56,726 nucleotides of DNA from NCBI GenBank assembly GCA_009379915.1, contig WHSV01000005.1:1-56726 (forward strand), in the 5' to 3' direction. The DNA is from Actinomycetota bacterium (GTDB lineage: Bacteria > Actinomycetota > CADDZG01 > WHSQ01). The translations under genes and the position numbers were made by a program. Each line of letters opens with the position of its first letter. The first letter of the stretch is position 1. Under the pieces are notes generated by a model. The model did not search any database, had not been told where the DNA came from, and saw only the letters and a program-made list of their open reading frames with translations. This document shows, one piece after another, positions 25,539 through 34,148 of this stretch.

Positions 25539-26323
25539 TACCCGCCCTCGAACTTCGGAGCCCGTTTGCCGAGGAAGGCCTGGACGCCCTCGAGATGGTC
25601 CCGGGTTCGCCCTGCCTCGGCCTGGAGCTCGCCCTCGAGGTCGAGCTGGGCGTCCAATGAGCTCTCCATCGCGGAGCGAGCCAGGCGTTTGGTCAGCGCG
25701 AACGCTCTGGTGGGCCCCGACGCGAGCTCGCCGGCGAAGCTCCTCCACGACTCCTCGAACTCGTCGACGGGAGCCACCCTGGTGACGAGATTGAGCCTCA
25801 GAGCCTCGTCCGCCGAGATCGGTTCGCCCAGCGCCGCCAGCTCCCACGCCTTAGCTGCGCCGACCATCTTGGTGAGGAACCAGATCCCGCCCGAGTCGGG
25901 AACGAGTCCGACCTTGATGAAGGCGAGAACCAACTTGGCCTTCTCGGAGGCGATCCGAAAGTCGCAGGCGAGGGCGAGGCTGGCCCCGGCACCCGCAGCG
26001 ACCCCGTTGACGGCCGCAACGACCGGCTTGGGCGCCGAGGTCACGGCTCGGATCAGGGGGTTGTAACGGTCGACGAGGACGTTACCGAGTGGAGCGGCTT
26101 CGCCCCTCTGATAGCCGTCCGCAAGGGCACCGAGGTCCTCGCCCGAACTGAACGCCCGGCCCTCGCCCGTGATGACGATGCAGCGGACGCCGTCGTCACC
26201 CGCAGCCTTCTCGACCGCCTGTAAGGCAGCCTGTCCCAGCTCGTCGTCGAATGCGTTGAGCACCTCGGGTCGGTCGAGAATGACGACCGCCGTGCCGTTC
26301 GAGACCTCGTATCTGAGGGGCAT
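25538..26323 (-). CDS. Enoyl-CoA hydratase/isomerase family protein (PaaG-like)
   Basis: 261 residues of the crotonase fold. Oxyanion-hole motifs GRAFSSGEDLGAL and AVNGVAAGAGASLALACDFRIAS; active-site region FIKVGLVPDSGGIWFLTKMVG with Asp at the position characteristic of isomerases of the PaaG group rather than the Glu of classical hydratases; C-terminal EGVQAFLGKRAPKF. The presence of PaaK and a thioesterase in the same strand block supports a ring-epoxyphenylacetyl-CoA isomerase or related role, but the ring-epoxidase subunits (paaABCDE) are not in the window. First gene of the nadB unit. Confidence 0.83.
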   Translation of the reverse strand: MPLRYEVSNGTAVVILDRPEVLNAFDDELGQAALQAVEKAAGDDGVRCIVITGEGRAFSSGEDLGALADGYQRGEAAPLGNVLVDRYNPLIRAVTSAPKPVVAAVNGVAAGAGASLALACDFRIASEKAKLVLAFIKVGLVPDSGGIWFLTKMVGAAKAWELAALGEPISADEALRLNLVTRVAPVDEFEESWRSFAGELASGPTRAFALTKRLARSAMESSLDAQLDLEGELQAEAGRTRDHLEGVQAFLGKRAPKFEGG

Positions 26324-26421
26324 GCGTTGCAGGGTATTACGAGCCGAAGAAGCTGGCCCTCATCCTTTCCTTCAGGTACCGTTCCGTTCACCACATCGGT
26401 CGGCAGACAGGACACGAGTAA

Positions 26422-27582
26422 GTGCGCAGACTGATTCTGACGATGGCGACCGCTACCGCGGTCGTTGTAACGCTGGTTCCCGTCGCCTCCGCCGCCCCGG
26501 GGGTCGGAAGCGTGACTCTCAAAGCCGCGAGGAACAGCATCCAGTTCGGCCAGTGGGTCCGCATCGAAGGCCGGGCCGAGCCCGCCGTCGACGGCGAGCT
26601 CGTCACCATCATCGATCGCGAAGACGGGCCGATCGCCCGAACGAGAACCGACGAGGACGGTCGCTACGGGATCTGGCTCCAGCCGAAGGAGAACTTGAGG
26701 ATCCGGGCGCGGGCGACGACCGCCAAGAGCACGTTCGTGCCCATCAAGGTCGCCACCATCGTGAAAGTCAGCCTGAGCAAGGTGAACCTGTTCGGGCGCG
26801 CCAAGACGTCGGGGTCGGTCAAGCCGGCCCAGCCCGGCAGGAAGGCGGTCGTCCGCCTCTACCGCAACGGCAAACTCGCGCAGCGAAAGAAGGTCAGGCT
26901 CCGCAACGGCCGCCGGTTCAGGGCCGGTTTCGATATCCGCAAACCGGGATCCTTCAAGGCCAAGGTCGCCTTCGGAGCCGAGGGCCTCAAGCCGGGTTCC
27001 GACGCAACCCGCAGGCGCCGGACCAGCCTTCCCGCACTGTCGCTGGGCTCGAGGGGGGCCTACGTCAAGCGGCTCGAGAAGCGACTGATCCAGCTCGGCT
27101 ACATCATTCCACTAGCCAACCGGAGCTTCGACGTGTCCACTCGCGACGCGATGTATGCCTTCAACAAGATCCAGCGCCGGGCTCGGACGGGCAATGTCAC
27201 GGAATCGACCTGGCGCGCACTGGCGAATCCCAAGAGGCCAAAACCGCGCGTCAGGTCGCCCCGCAAGCACATCGAAATCGACCAAACGCGGCAGGTTGTC
27301 ATGTGGATTCGCAGGGGCAAGGTGAAGTGGATCCTGCACACCTCGACGGGAGCCGGCGGGGCTACGCGGGACGGGGTCTTCCGGGTGCAGCGCGAGATCC
27401 ACGGTTATTCACCGGGGAGGCTGTACTACCCGAGCTACTTCGACGGCCTGCGCGCCATCCACGGATGGCCCGAGGTGCCCAACTATCCGGCGAGTCATGG
27501 ATGCGCGCGCGTCCCGATGTGGGCCGCCGTCTGGGCGAACAACAACTCCCCGATAGGGACGCAAGTGCGGGTCTACCACTGA
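26422..27582 (+). CDS. Secreted L,D-transpeptidase (YkuD domain) with peptidoglycan-binding domain
   Basis: 386 residues, GTG start. Signal peptide about 1-25 (ATAVVVTLVPVASAAP). Residues 28-200 form two Ig/big-like beta modules rich in Lys and Arg. A peptidoglycan-binding domain lies at about 205-270 (LSLGSRGAYVKRLEKRLIQLGY, RDAMYAFNKIQRRARTG). The YkuD catalytic domain spans 275-386, with RAIHGWPEVPNYPASHGCAR containing the catalytic Cys361. It would form 3-3 cross-links in the cell wall or attach proteins to it. Monocistronic, convergent with purF. Confidence 0.9.
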   Translation: MRRLILTMATATAVVVTLVPVASAAPGVGSVTLKAARNSIQFGQWVRIEGRAEPAVDGELVTIIDREDGPIARTRTDEDGRYGIWLQPKENLRIRARATTAKSTFVPIKVATIVKVSLSKVNLFGRAKTSGSVKPAQPGRKAVVRLYRNGKLAQRKKVRLRNGRRFRAGFDIRKPGSFKAKVAFGAEGLKPGSDATRRRRTSLPALSLGSRGAYVKRLEKRLIQLGYIIPLANRSFDVSTRDAMYAFNKIQRRARTGNVTESTWRALANPKRPKPRVRSPRKHIEIDQTRQVVMWIRRGKVKWILHTSTGAGGATRDGVFRVQREIHGYSPGRLYYPSYFDGLRAIHGWPEVPNYPASHGCARVPMWAAVWANNNSPIGTQVRVYH

Positions 27583-27613
27583 GCAGTCAAGGGCGGGCAG
27601 GCAGTTCGGTCCC

Positions 27614-27798
27614 AAACCAGCACCCACGGGACGACTGGGGCGGCACTCCAGCTTCGCGCGAAGGCTCAATTCTCGATACGCGACATGTTTTCGTTCTGGC
27701 AACCGGTCGGCGGGACTGAGACCAAAAGGTGTCGAGATCGACACCAGCGGGCCCTGCCAGCACGTCACGATCCCGATTCCTGCCGTCGGTGCTGGTTT
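27614..27798. repeat. Intergenic region with long inverted repeat and short hairpins between convergent genes
   Basis: AAACCAGCACC at 27614-27624 is repeated in perfect inversion as GGTGCTGGTTT at 27788-27798. Inside, GGTGTCGA-GA-TCGACACC (27728-27745) is a perfect eight-bp hairpin, and CCAGCAC/GTGCTGG a seven-bp one. They probably terminate the transpeptidase and purF transcripts. The outer arms resemble those of the hairpin family at 3.5, 50.5 and 55.2 kb. No gene is seen in 27583-27836. Confidence 0.5.
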
Positions 27799-27836
27799 GA
27801 TTTGGATCCCGAGCAGCTCGAGCGTGCGGAACGGCG

Positions 27837-29279
27837 CTAGTCCGAGCGGGGGCGCGGCGTTTCGAGCACGTTCTTGGTGTGTAGCTCGCGCTCGGGGATC
27901 GGGATCGGGTAGTCACTGCTGAAGCACGCCGTGCAGAAGGAGTCACTCGGCAGCTCGGTCGCTGCGATCATGCCCTCGATACTGAGGTACGCGAGCGAAT
28001 CGGCCGAGATATGGTCGCGAACTCCCTCGACGCTCAACTGCGACCCAATCAGCTCGTCCTGATTCGGCATGTCGATGCCGTAGAAGCACGGCCATTTGAT
28101 CGGGGGCGACGAGATGCGAACATGCACCTCGCGCGCTCCGGCCTCGCGCAGCATGTGCACGATCTGACGAGTCGTGTTGCCCCGCACGATCGAGTCATCG
28201 GTGACGACGACTCGCTTGCCCGCGATGACCTCGCGTAGGGGGTTCAGCTTCATTCTGATGCCCTGCTGGCGCATTGCCTGGGTCGGCTGAATGAAGGTTC
28301 GGCCGACGTAGCGGTTCTTCACGAAGCCCTCGCCGTAGACGATTCCCGACGTTTGGGCGTAGCCCTGTGCAGAGGGAACGCCAGAGTCCGGCAACGGCAT
28401 CACCAACTCGGCCGCGGCGGGGCTCTCCTCGGCGAGACGCTGGCCCATGCGGTAGCGCGTGGCGTAGACGTTCTGCCCCATCAACGCGGAGTCGGGCCGG
28501 GCGAAATAGACGTGCTCGAACACACACGTCGCGACGCTCGGCGCCGCGAAACGGTCACTCGTGAGGCCGTCTGCGTTGATCGAGACCATCTCGCCCGGTT
28601 CCACATCCCGGATGAAACGAGCACCGATGAGATCGAGAGCGCAGGTCTCGGAAGCCAGAACCCACCCACCCGAATCGAACCGGCCGATGCACAGAGGTCG
28701 AAAGCCGTAGGGATCGCGCACGCCGAACAGGGTTTGCTCGTCCATGATCGTGAAGGAGAAGGCGCCGGACAATCTCGGCATGATCTCTTTCAATGCCTGA
28801 CGGGTGTCCCTCTGCCTCTGAGCCCGCGCGATGAACGCGGTCACGATCTCGGTGTCGTTGGACGAGCCCAGACGGGCCCGGTTCGGTGTGGGGTCGCCGC
28901 CGGCCTCGTCGAGCTGTCGCTTGAGATCGAGTGTGTTCACCAGATTGCCGTTGTGGGCGAGGGCGACCTGGCCCTCGGGTCCGCTCTTGAAGCTCGGCTG
29001 TGCGTTGGCCCAGGTGTTGCGACCGGTCGTCGAGTACCGGCAGTGTCCAATCGACACGTGGCCGCGCAGGCTCTTCAGCGTTGGTTCGTCGAAGACCTGG
29101 CTGACGAGACCGAGATCCTTGTAGACCACCATGGAGTCGCCGTTCGAGATCGCAATGCCGGCCGATTCCTGCCCGCGGTGTTGCAGCGCGTAGAGCGCGT
29201 AGTAGGTGAGCCTCGCAACGTCCTCGTCGGGGGCGTAGATCCCGACTACGCCGCAGGCGTCTCTAGCTTCTCCTGACAT
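27837..29279 (-). CDS. purF: Amidophosphoribosyltransferase
   Basis: 480 residues; first committed step of purine synthesis, PRPP plus glutamine to phosphoribosylamine. An eight-residue propeptide precedes the Ntn catalytic Cys9 (ACGVVGIY). Glutaminase residues SIGHCRYSTTG and AHNGNLVN follow. The PRPP loop is VVVTDDSIVRGNTTRQ. Cysteines in ATCVFEH, WPCFYGID and SFCTACF fit the [4Fe-4S] ligands of the Bacillus-type enzyme. Last gene of the purB-C-yip1-S-Q-L-F run, 79 bases after purL. Confidence 0.96.
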   Translation of the reverse strand: MSGEARDACGVVGIYAPDEDVARLTYYALYALQHRGQESAGIAISNGDSMVVYKDLGLVSQVFDEPTLKSLRGHVSIGHCRYSTTGRNTWANAQPSFKSGPEGQVALAHNGNLVNTLDLKRQLDEAGGDPTPNRARLGSSNDTEIVTAFIARAQRQRDTRQALKEIMPRLSGAFSFTIMDEQTLFGVRDPYGFRPLCIGRFDSGGWVLASETCALDLIGARFIRDVEPGEMVSINADGLTSDRFAAPSVATCVFEHVYFARPDSALMGQNVYATRYRMGQRLAEESPAAAELVMPLPDSGVPSAQGYAQTSGIVYGEGFVKNRYVGRTFIQPTQAMRQQGIRMKLNPLREVIAGKRVVVTDDSIVRGNTTRQIVHMLREAGAREVHVRISSPPIKWPCFYGIDMPNQDELIGSQLSVEGVRDHISADSLAYLSIEGMIAATELPSDSFCTACFSSDYPIPIPERELHTKNVLETPRPRSD

Positions 29280-29358
29280 GACTCTCTTCAGCGCTGGAGG
29301 TGGTCCGCGAAAGTTGCCGTCCGCATCGATGCTTCAGCAATGGATCTCTAAGCATCAT

Positions 29359-31557
29359 CTACTCCACTCTAGCGGACAGATGGCCGCTCAACCCGCCTTC
29401 CCAGACGGATCGTGCCTCCTCGAGACTGGTCGCGAAGACCGAGAAATCGCACATGTCCGCCGCCACCGCTCCGATCACCTCGGCGGCGATCCCGTGGCGA
29501 CCGGCGAGGGCCAAAACGTCGTCGACCAGGCCCTGGCCGCAGGACACCACGGCGCGCGACGGGCTCTCGGAATAGAGAGTCCGATGAGGTTCGGTGCCTC
29601 CGATCTGCACGGAGAAACCGCGGTTCGAGGCGAAGGCGCACTCGGCAAGGGCAACCGCCAGACCGCCGCCCGAAAGATCGTGAGCCGAGTTGAACAACCC
29701 GGCGTCCGCACCCGCGATCAGCACCTCGTGAAGGGCTCTCTCGGCCCCCATGTCCAGGTTTGGAGGAGTACCCCCGATCGCGTCGTTGACGATCTTGCCG
29801 TACTCGCTGCCGCCGAAGTCGTCGAGCTCGGTCGTGCCCAGCAGGACGATGGCGTCGCCTTCGTCGCGGAACCCGATTCCTACGGCCACCGCGGGGTCGC
29901 CGACGATGCCGAGCATGCCGATGACCGGCGTCGGGTAGATGGGGCGGCCGTTGGTCTCGTTGTAGAAGGAGACGTTTCCTCCCGTCACGGGGGTACCGAG
30001 GTCCCGGCACGCGTCTCCGATGCCGCGCACGACCTCGGAGAACTGCCACATGACGCCGCTTCCCTCCGGGCTACCGAAGTTGAGGCAGTTCGTTATGGCG
30101 GCCGGCCGGGCCCCCACGGCCGCGACGTTGCGGGCGGCCTCGGCGACCGCGTGGCGCGCTCCCTCGTAGGGGTCGAGCATGCAGAGTCGGCCCGGGCCGT
30201 CGGTCGTGATGGCGACGGCGGTCTCGGTGCCGGGAAGACGGATTACGGCGGCGTCGCCCCCCGGCCCGATCACCGTTCCGAGGAAGATCATGTGGTCGTA
30301 CTGCTCCCAGACCCAGCGCTTGGACGCGATCTGAGGAGACGCCACCATTTCGTAAAACGTCCGGCCGTAGTGCTCGGGGGCCTCATCGCCGGCGGGGGCC
30401 GCGTTGATGCCGGCCATCCAGTGGGGGCGTTCGATCGGCCGCTCGTAGACGGGCCCCTCCTCGGCGAGTGCCAGGCTTGGAACGTCGGCCACGACTGTTT
30501 TCCGGTCGACCACTTCGACCCTGCCGGTCTTGGTGATCTCGCCCAGCACGCGCGCCTCGAGGCCCCACTTGGCGCAGACCCCGAGAACGTCTTCGACGTC
30601 CTCGGACTCGACCACCGCGAGCATGCGCTCCTGCGACTCGCTGATCATGACCTCGAACGGCTCCATACTCGGCTCGCGCCGGTGCACGTTGTCGAGGTCG
30701 ATGCGAATTCCGGTCCCACCCTTGGCCGTCATCTCTGAGGTCGGACACGAGATCCCACCGGCTCCGAGGTCCTGGAACGATGCGACGAGCTCGCGCCTGA
30801 TGAGCTCGAGCGAGCACTCGATGAGCAGCTTCTCGCTGAACGGGTCGCCTACCTGCACCGAGGGTCTCTTGTCGAGAGAGTCCTCGTCGAACTCCGCCGA
30901 GGCGAGGACGCTCGCTCCGCCGATGCCGTCTCGCCCGGTGGACGAGCCGAAGAGGATCGCGACCTGGCCCGGCACCTCGGCGCGGCCGTGCATCAGCTTC
31001 GTGTCGACGACTCCGAGGCAGGCGACGTTGACGAGTGGGTTGGCTGCGTAGCATTCCTCGAAGACGGTCTCGCCTCCAACGGTCGGGACGCCGATCGAGT
31101 TGCCGTAGGACGAGATTCCGTGGACGACCCCGTCGACCAGGTAGCGGGTCCTGGCGTCTTCCAGGGGGCCGAAGCGCAACGGATCCATGAGGGCGATGGG
31201 CCTCGCCCCCATCGAGAGGATGTCGCGCACGATGCCCCCGACTCCGGTGGCCGCTCCGTTGAACGGCTCGACGAAGCTCGGGTGATTGTGGGATTCGATC
31301 TTCCACGCGACCGCGACACCGTCGGCGACCTCGATGATTCCGGCCCCCTCACCGGGCCCGACGAGAATCCGTTCACCTTCGGTTGGCAGAGTCTCGAGAT
31401 GGACGCGGCTGGACTTGTAGCTGCAGTGTTCGCTCCACATGACCGAGAACATCGCTAGTTCTGTGTAGCCGGGCTCACGCCCGAGCCGGTCGCAGATCGC
31501 CTGAAACTCGTCGTCGGTCAGACCGAGATCGCGGTGCAGTGACTCGGTCTCGCTCAT
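29359..31557 (-). CDS. purL: Phosphoribosylformylglycinamidine synthase subunit PurL (small type)
   Basis: 732 residues, the small PurL that needs PurS and PurQ, as opposed to the about 1,300-residue single-chain form. Motifs: MWSEHCSYKSSRVHLETLPT, GVGGIVRDILSMGARPIAL, GIGGASVLAS, DLGAGGISCPTSEM, LNFGSPE, PVTGGNVSFYNE and AHDLSGGGLAVALAE. ATG 31557 overlaps the purQ stop (ATGA), supporting stoichiometric coupling. The frame upstream to 31911 is an unrelated extension. Confidence 0.95.
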   Translation of the reverse strand: MSETESLHRDLGLTDDEFQAICDRLGREPGYTELAMFSVMWSEHCSYKSSRVHLETLPTEGERILVGPGEGAGIIEVADGVAVAWKIESHNHPSFVEPFNGAATGVGGIVRDILSMGARPIALMDPLRFGPLEDARTRYLVDGVVHGISSYGNSIGVPTVGGETVFEECYAANPLVNVACLGVVDTKLMHGRAEVPGQVAILFGSSTGRDGIGGASVLASAEFDEDSLDKRPSVQVGDPFSEKLLIECSLELIRRELVASFQDLGAGGISCPTSEMTAKGGTGIRIDLDNVHRREPSMEPFEVMISESQERMLAVVESEDVEDVLGVCAKWGLEARVLGEITKTGRVEVVDRKTVVADVPSLALAEEGPVYERPIERPHWMAGINAAPAGDEAPEHYGRTFYEMVASPQIASKRWVWEQYDHMIFLGTVIGPGGDAAVIRLPGTETAVAITTDGPGRLCMLDPYEGARHAVAEAARNVAAVGARPAAITNCLNFGSPEGSGVMWQFSEVVRGIGDACRDLGTPVTGGNVSFYNETNGRPIYPTPVIGMLGIVGDPAVAVGIGFRDEGDAIVLLGTTELDDFGGSEYGKIVNDAIGGTPPNLDMGAERALHEVLIAGADAGLFNSAHDLSGGGLAVALAECAFASNRGFSVQIGGTEPHRTLYSESPSRAVVSCGQGLVDDVLALAGRHGIAAEVIGAVAADMCDFSVFATSLEEARSVWEGGLSGHLSARVE

Positions 31558-32246
31558 ACGCCCGCCGGGCTCGGCTGCATGTGCATCACGTGATCGAGCA
31601 TCGAGCCGATGATCACGGCCCCGTCCTCCGAGCCGAGCAACGACTCGCATGCCCTCTCTGGGTGCGGCATCAGGCCCAGGACGTTTCCCCGCTCGTTGGA
31701 GATTCCGGCCACCCCGTCGAGGGATCCGTTGGGGTTCTTCACGTAGCGCAACACGATCTGGTGGTTCGCGCGCATCCGTGCGACGGTGTCCGGGTCCGCG
31801 TACCAGTTGCCCTCGAAGTGGTTGATCGGGATGCGCAACAACTGACCTCGTTCGGCGCGCGCGGTGAAGGGCGTACCGGGCACCTCGACGCGGAGCTCGG
31901 TCCACTTGCACAGGAACTTGAGTCCCTCGTTCTTCCTCAGAGCCCCCGGAAGCAAGCCGGCCTCACACAGCACTTGGAAACCGTTGCAGATACCGATTAG
32001 CAGCTTGCCCGCGGCCGCGTGCTCGGCGACCGAATGCATGATCGGGCTGAAACGCGCCAGGGCCCCCGTGCGCAGATAGTCGCCGTGAGCGAACCCGCCC
32101 GGCAGGACGACGATGTCCACATCCGGAAGCGTATTGTCGTCGTGCCACACGAACTCCGTGCTGGCGCCGAGGCGTTCGAAGGAACGCTCACAGTCGAGCT
32201 CGCAGTTCGAACCGGGAAATACGACGATGCCAACCCTTGCGGTCAC
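31554..32246 (-). CDS. purQ: Phosphoribosylformylglycinamidine synthase subunit PurQ (glutaminase)
   Basis: 230 residues, GTG start. Class I glutamine amidotransferase with VVFPGSNCELD, LPGGFAHGDYLRTGALA, the nucleophile Cys in LLIGICNGFQVL, and the His/Glu dyad in MPHPERACE. It supplies ammonia to PurL. Overlaps purS by GTGA at its start and purL by ATGA at its end. Confidence 0.95.
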   Translation of the reverse strand: MTARVGIVVFPGSNCELDCERSFERLGASTEFVWHDDNTLPDVDIVVLPGGFAHGDYLRTGALARFSPIMHSVAEHAAAGKLLIGICNGFQVLCEAGLLPGALRKNEGLKFLCKWTELRVEVPGTPFTARAERGQLLRIPINHFEGNWYADPDTVARMRANHQIVLRYVKNPNGSLDGVAGISNERGNVLGLMPHPERACESLLGSEDGAVIIGSMLDHVMHMQPSPAGV

Positions 32247-32524
32247 GATTCCCTCCCTGCGAGGTCCTCTGACTCATCGACGATGCTCAGCGTGTAGGAC
32301 TCGATGACGGTGTTGGCGAGGAGGCGTTCGCACATCTCGCCGACCTTCGACTCGGCCTCGGTGGCGTCGCTCGCGTCTAGTCCGAACTCGATCAACTTGC
32401 CGACGCGCACTCCGGACACGCCCGTGTAGCCGAGTGCGGGCAGTGCCCGCTCGATCGTCAGACCTTGCGGATCCGCGATACCCGACCTCAGGCTGACGTG
32501 AACTGTTGCCTTGAAGTTTGTCAT
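32243..32524 (-). CDS. purS: Phosphoribosylformylglycinamidine synthase subunit PurS
   Basis: 93 residues. KATVHVSLRSGIADPQGLTIERALPALGY and SGVRVGKLIEFGLDA are the characteristic PurS blocks. It bridges PurL and PurQ in the FGAM synthase complex. The stop overlaps the purQ GTG. The upstream gap to the YIP1-like gene is 37 bases. Confidence 0.93.
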   Translation of the reverse strand: MTNFKATVHVSLRSGIADPQGLTIERALPALGYTGVSGVRVGKLIEFGLDASDATEAESKVGEMCERLLANTVIESYTLSIVDESEDLAGRES

Positions 32525-32561
32525 CTACCTGCCTTCGAATACGACTTCATGCACTGACGTC

Positions 32562-33263
32562 TTATCCCCACACCGATAACAGAATCAAAGAGCCCGCAAC
32601 TATCACCAGCGACAGACAGGCCCCCGCCACGACGACGGCTCCGATCGCACGCACGAGGTCGAGGTGAGCCACGACCTGCATGCCGCGCACGAACAACGAC
32701 AGCGACCACACGGTTATCAACAGGCCCAGCGCGAGGGAGATGGCGGCCCAGCCGGTTGCGAGTGAGTCCCCCGGCTTGGTGGTCGCAAATATCTCGGGGC
32801 CCACGATGATCAAGTCGAGCGGGAGAAGCACGAGCACGGTGAACACCTGAGGAAAAGCCGAAGCTCCCCATACGACGCGCGCATCGCGCCCCGCCAGCGC
32901 GCCGCCGAAGGCGCGCGCGACGAGTGGCGCCACGACGCCGAACACGGCTTGACCGAGGATCGCCAGCGCGGCCCCCGTCGTTAGAGCGAAGACCAGTTCC
33001 GCGCTCCCGAACTGGGTGGGATCCACGTCCCGGCCCCCGAGGAGCCCACCGATCTTGAGCCAGCCGATCATCAGGGACCCTCCCCCGACGACCGCGAGCA
33101 CGTACGGGGTAAGCCCCTCGGGAAGGGACTCTCCCGAGCGCGCTCGGCGATGGGCGGCGGATACGGCCGCCTCGAAACCTGCGGCGGGGGCCACGAGAAC
33201 GCTGCGCAGCGTGCGGCCGAGGGTCGCCGAGGATCGCGCGGGCGGACGCTCTTGGGTTCTCAC
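32562..33263 (-). CDS. YIP1-domain multispanning membrane protein inside the purine operon
   Basis: About 233 residues, GTG start overlapping the purC stop by GTGA. The N-terminus (TLGRTLRSVLVAPAAGFEAAV) and five predicted helices (62-80, 92-118, 135-160, 172-195, 208-232) follow the YIP1 pattern seen in many actinobacterial membrane proteins. No catalytic motif is visible. Its tight insertion between purC and purS suggests co-expression with purine enzymes. A function in nucleotide transport or membrane organisation would be guesswork. Confidence 0.7.
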   Translation of the reverse strand: MRTQERPPARSSATLGRTLRSVLVAPAAGFEAAVSAAHRRARSGESLPEGLTPYVLAVVGGGSLMIGWLKIGGLLGGRDVDPTQFGSAELVFALTTGAALAILGQAVFGVVAPLVARAFGGALAGRDARVVWGASAFPQVFTVLVLLPLDLIIVGPEIFATTKPGDSLATGWAAISLALGLLITVWSLSLFVRGMQVVAHLDLVRAIGAVVVAGACLSLVIVAGSLILLSVWG

Positions 33264-34135
33264 GCAACGACCTCGTCGAGGAAGGTCATGAAGGGCCGGT
33301 CGGCAACCCGCTCGTAGGCCTCGAGATAGCGCTGCGTCGTGGCGTTGACGACCTCCTGGGGCATGTCCGGAGCGGGCGGAGTATGGTCCCATCCCTGCTC
33401 GTCGAGCCAGTCGCGCACGTACTGCTTGTCGAAGCTGGGTTGCGGCCGGCCGGGCCTGTACAGGTCCTCGGGCCAGAAGCGGCTCGAGTCCGGCGTGAGG
33501 ATCTCGTCGATGAGAACGACGTCGTTTCCGATCAGCCCGAACTCGAACTTCGTGTCGGCGATGATGACGCCGCGCGTCGCTGCGAGCCCGGCCGCGCGCG
33601 CGTACATGTCCAGCGCGTAGCCGCGCGCGACTCGGTACGCTTCGCTCCCCACGATCTCCGCGGCCCGCTCCTCGGTGATGTTCTCGTCGTGTCCGCTGGT
33701 GGCCTTGGTGGCAGGGGTGAGCAGCGGCTCGTCGAGCTCGGACGACTCCACGAGGCCCGAGCGGAGCTTGTGGCCGCAGACCTCTCCGGTCGAGACGTAC
33801 TCGCGCCACCCCGAACCCGACAGATAACCGCGTACGACGAACTCGACCGGGAGCGGCTCGGCCTTGCGAACGAGCATCGCCCTGCCGCGCAGATCACCCA
33901 TCCCGACATCCGGCAGGTCTGCGCCCCGGTAGCTGACGAGGTGGTTGGGAACATCCGAGAAGTACTCGAGCCAGTACACGGAGAGTCCCGTCAGCACCAT
34001 GCCCTTGTTGGGAATGATCTGGGGGAGAACCACGTCGTAGGCCGAGATCCGGTCCGTCGCCACCAGCAGCAGACGGTCGTTGTTCACGTCGAACAACTCT
34101 CGAACCTTGCCCGAGCCAACGTGCTTGGTCGCCAC
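33260..34135 (-). CDS. purC: Phosphoribosylaminoimidazole-succinocarboxamide synthase (SAICAR synthase)
   Basis: 291 residues, GTG start. SGKVRELFDVNNDRLLLVATDRISAYD is the ATP-binding entrance. EFVVRGYLSGSGWREY, ATKATSGHDENIT, GVIIADTKFEFGLI and LIDEILTPDSSRFWP follow in the expected order. The length matches the longer actinobacterial/yeast-like form (about 295) rather than the short 240-residue Bacillus form. It lies 13 bases downstream of purB. Confidence 0.95.
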   Translation of the reverse strand: MATKHVGSGKVRELFDVNNDRLLLVATDRISAYDVVLPQIIPNKGMVLTGLSVYWLEYFSDVPNHLVSYRGADLPDVGMGDLRGRAMLVRKAEPLPVEFVVRGYLSGSGWREYVSTGEVCGHKLRSGLVESSELDEPLLTPATKATSGHDENITEERAAEIVGSEAYRVARGYALDMYARAAGLAATRGVIIADTKFEFGLIGNDVVLIDEILTPDSSRFWPEDLYRPGRPQPSFDKQYVRDWLDEQGWDHTPPAPDMPQEVVNATTQRYLEAYERVADRPFMTFLDEVVA

Positions 34136-34148
34136 TAGCTCGCCACCT

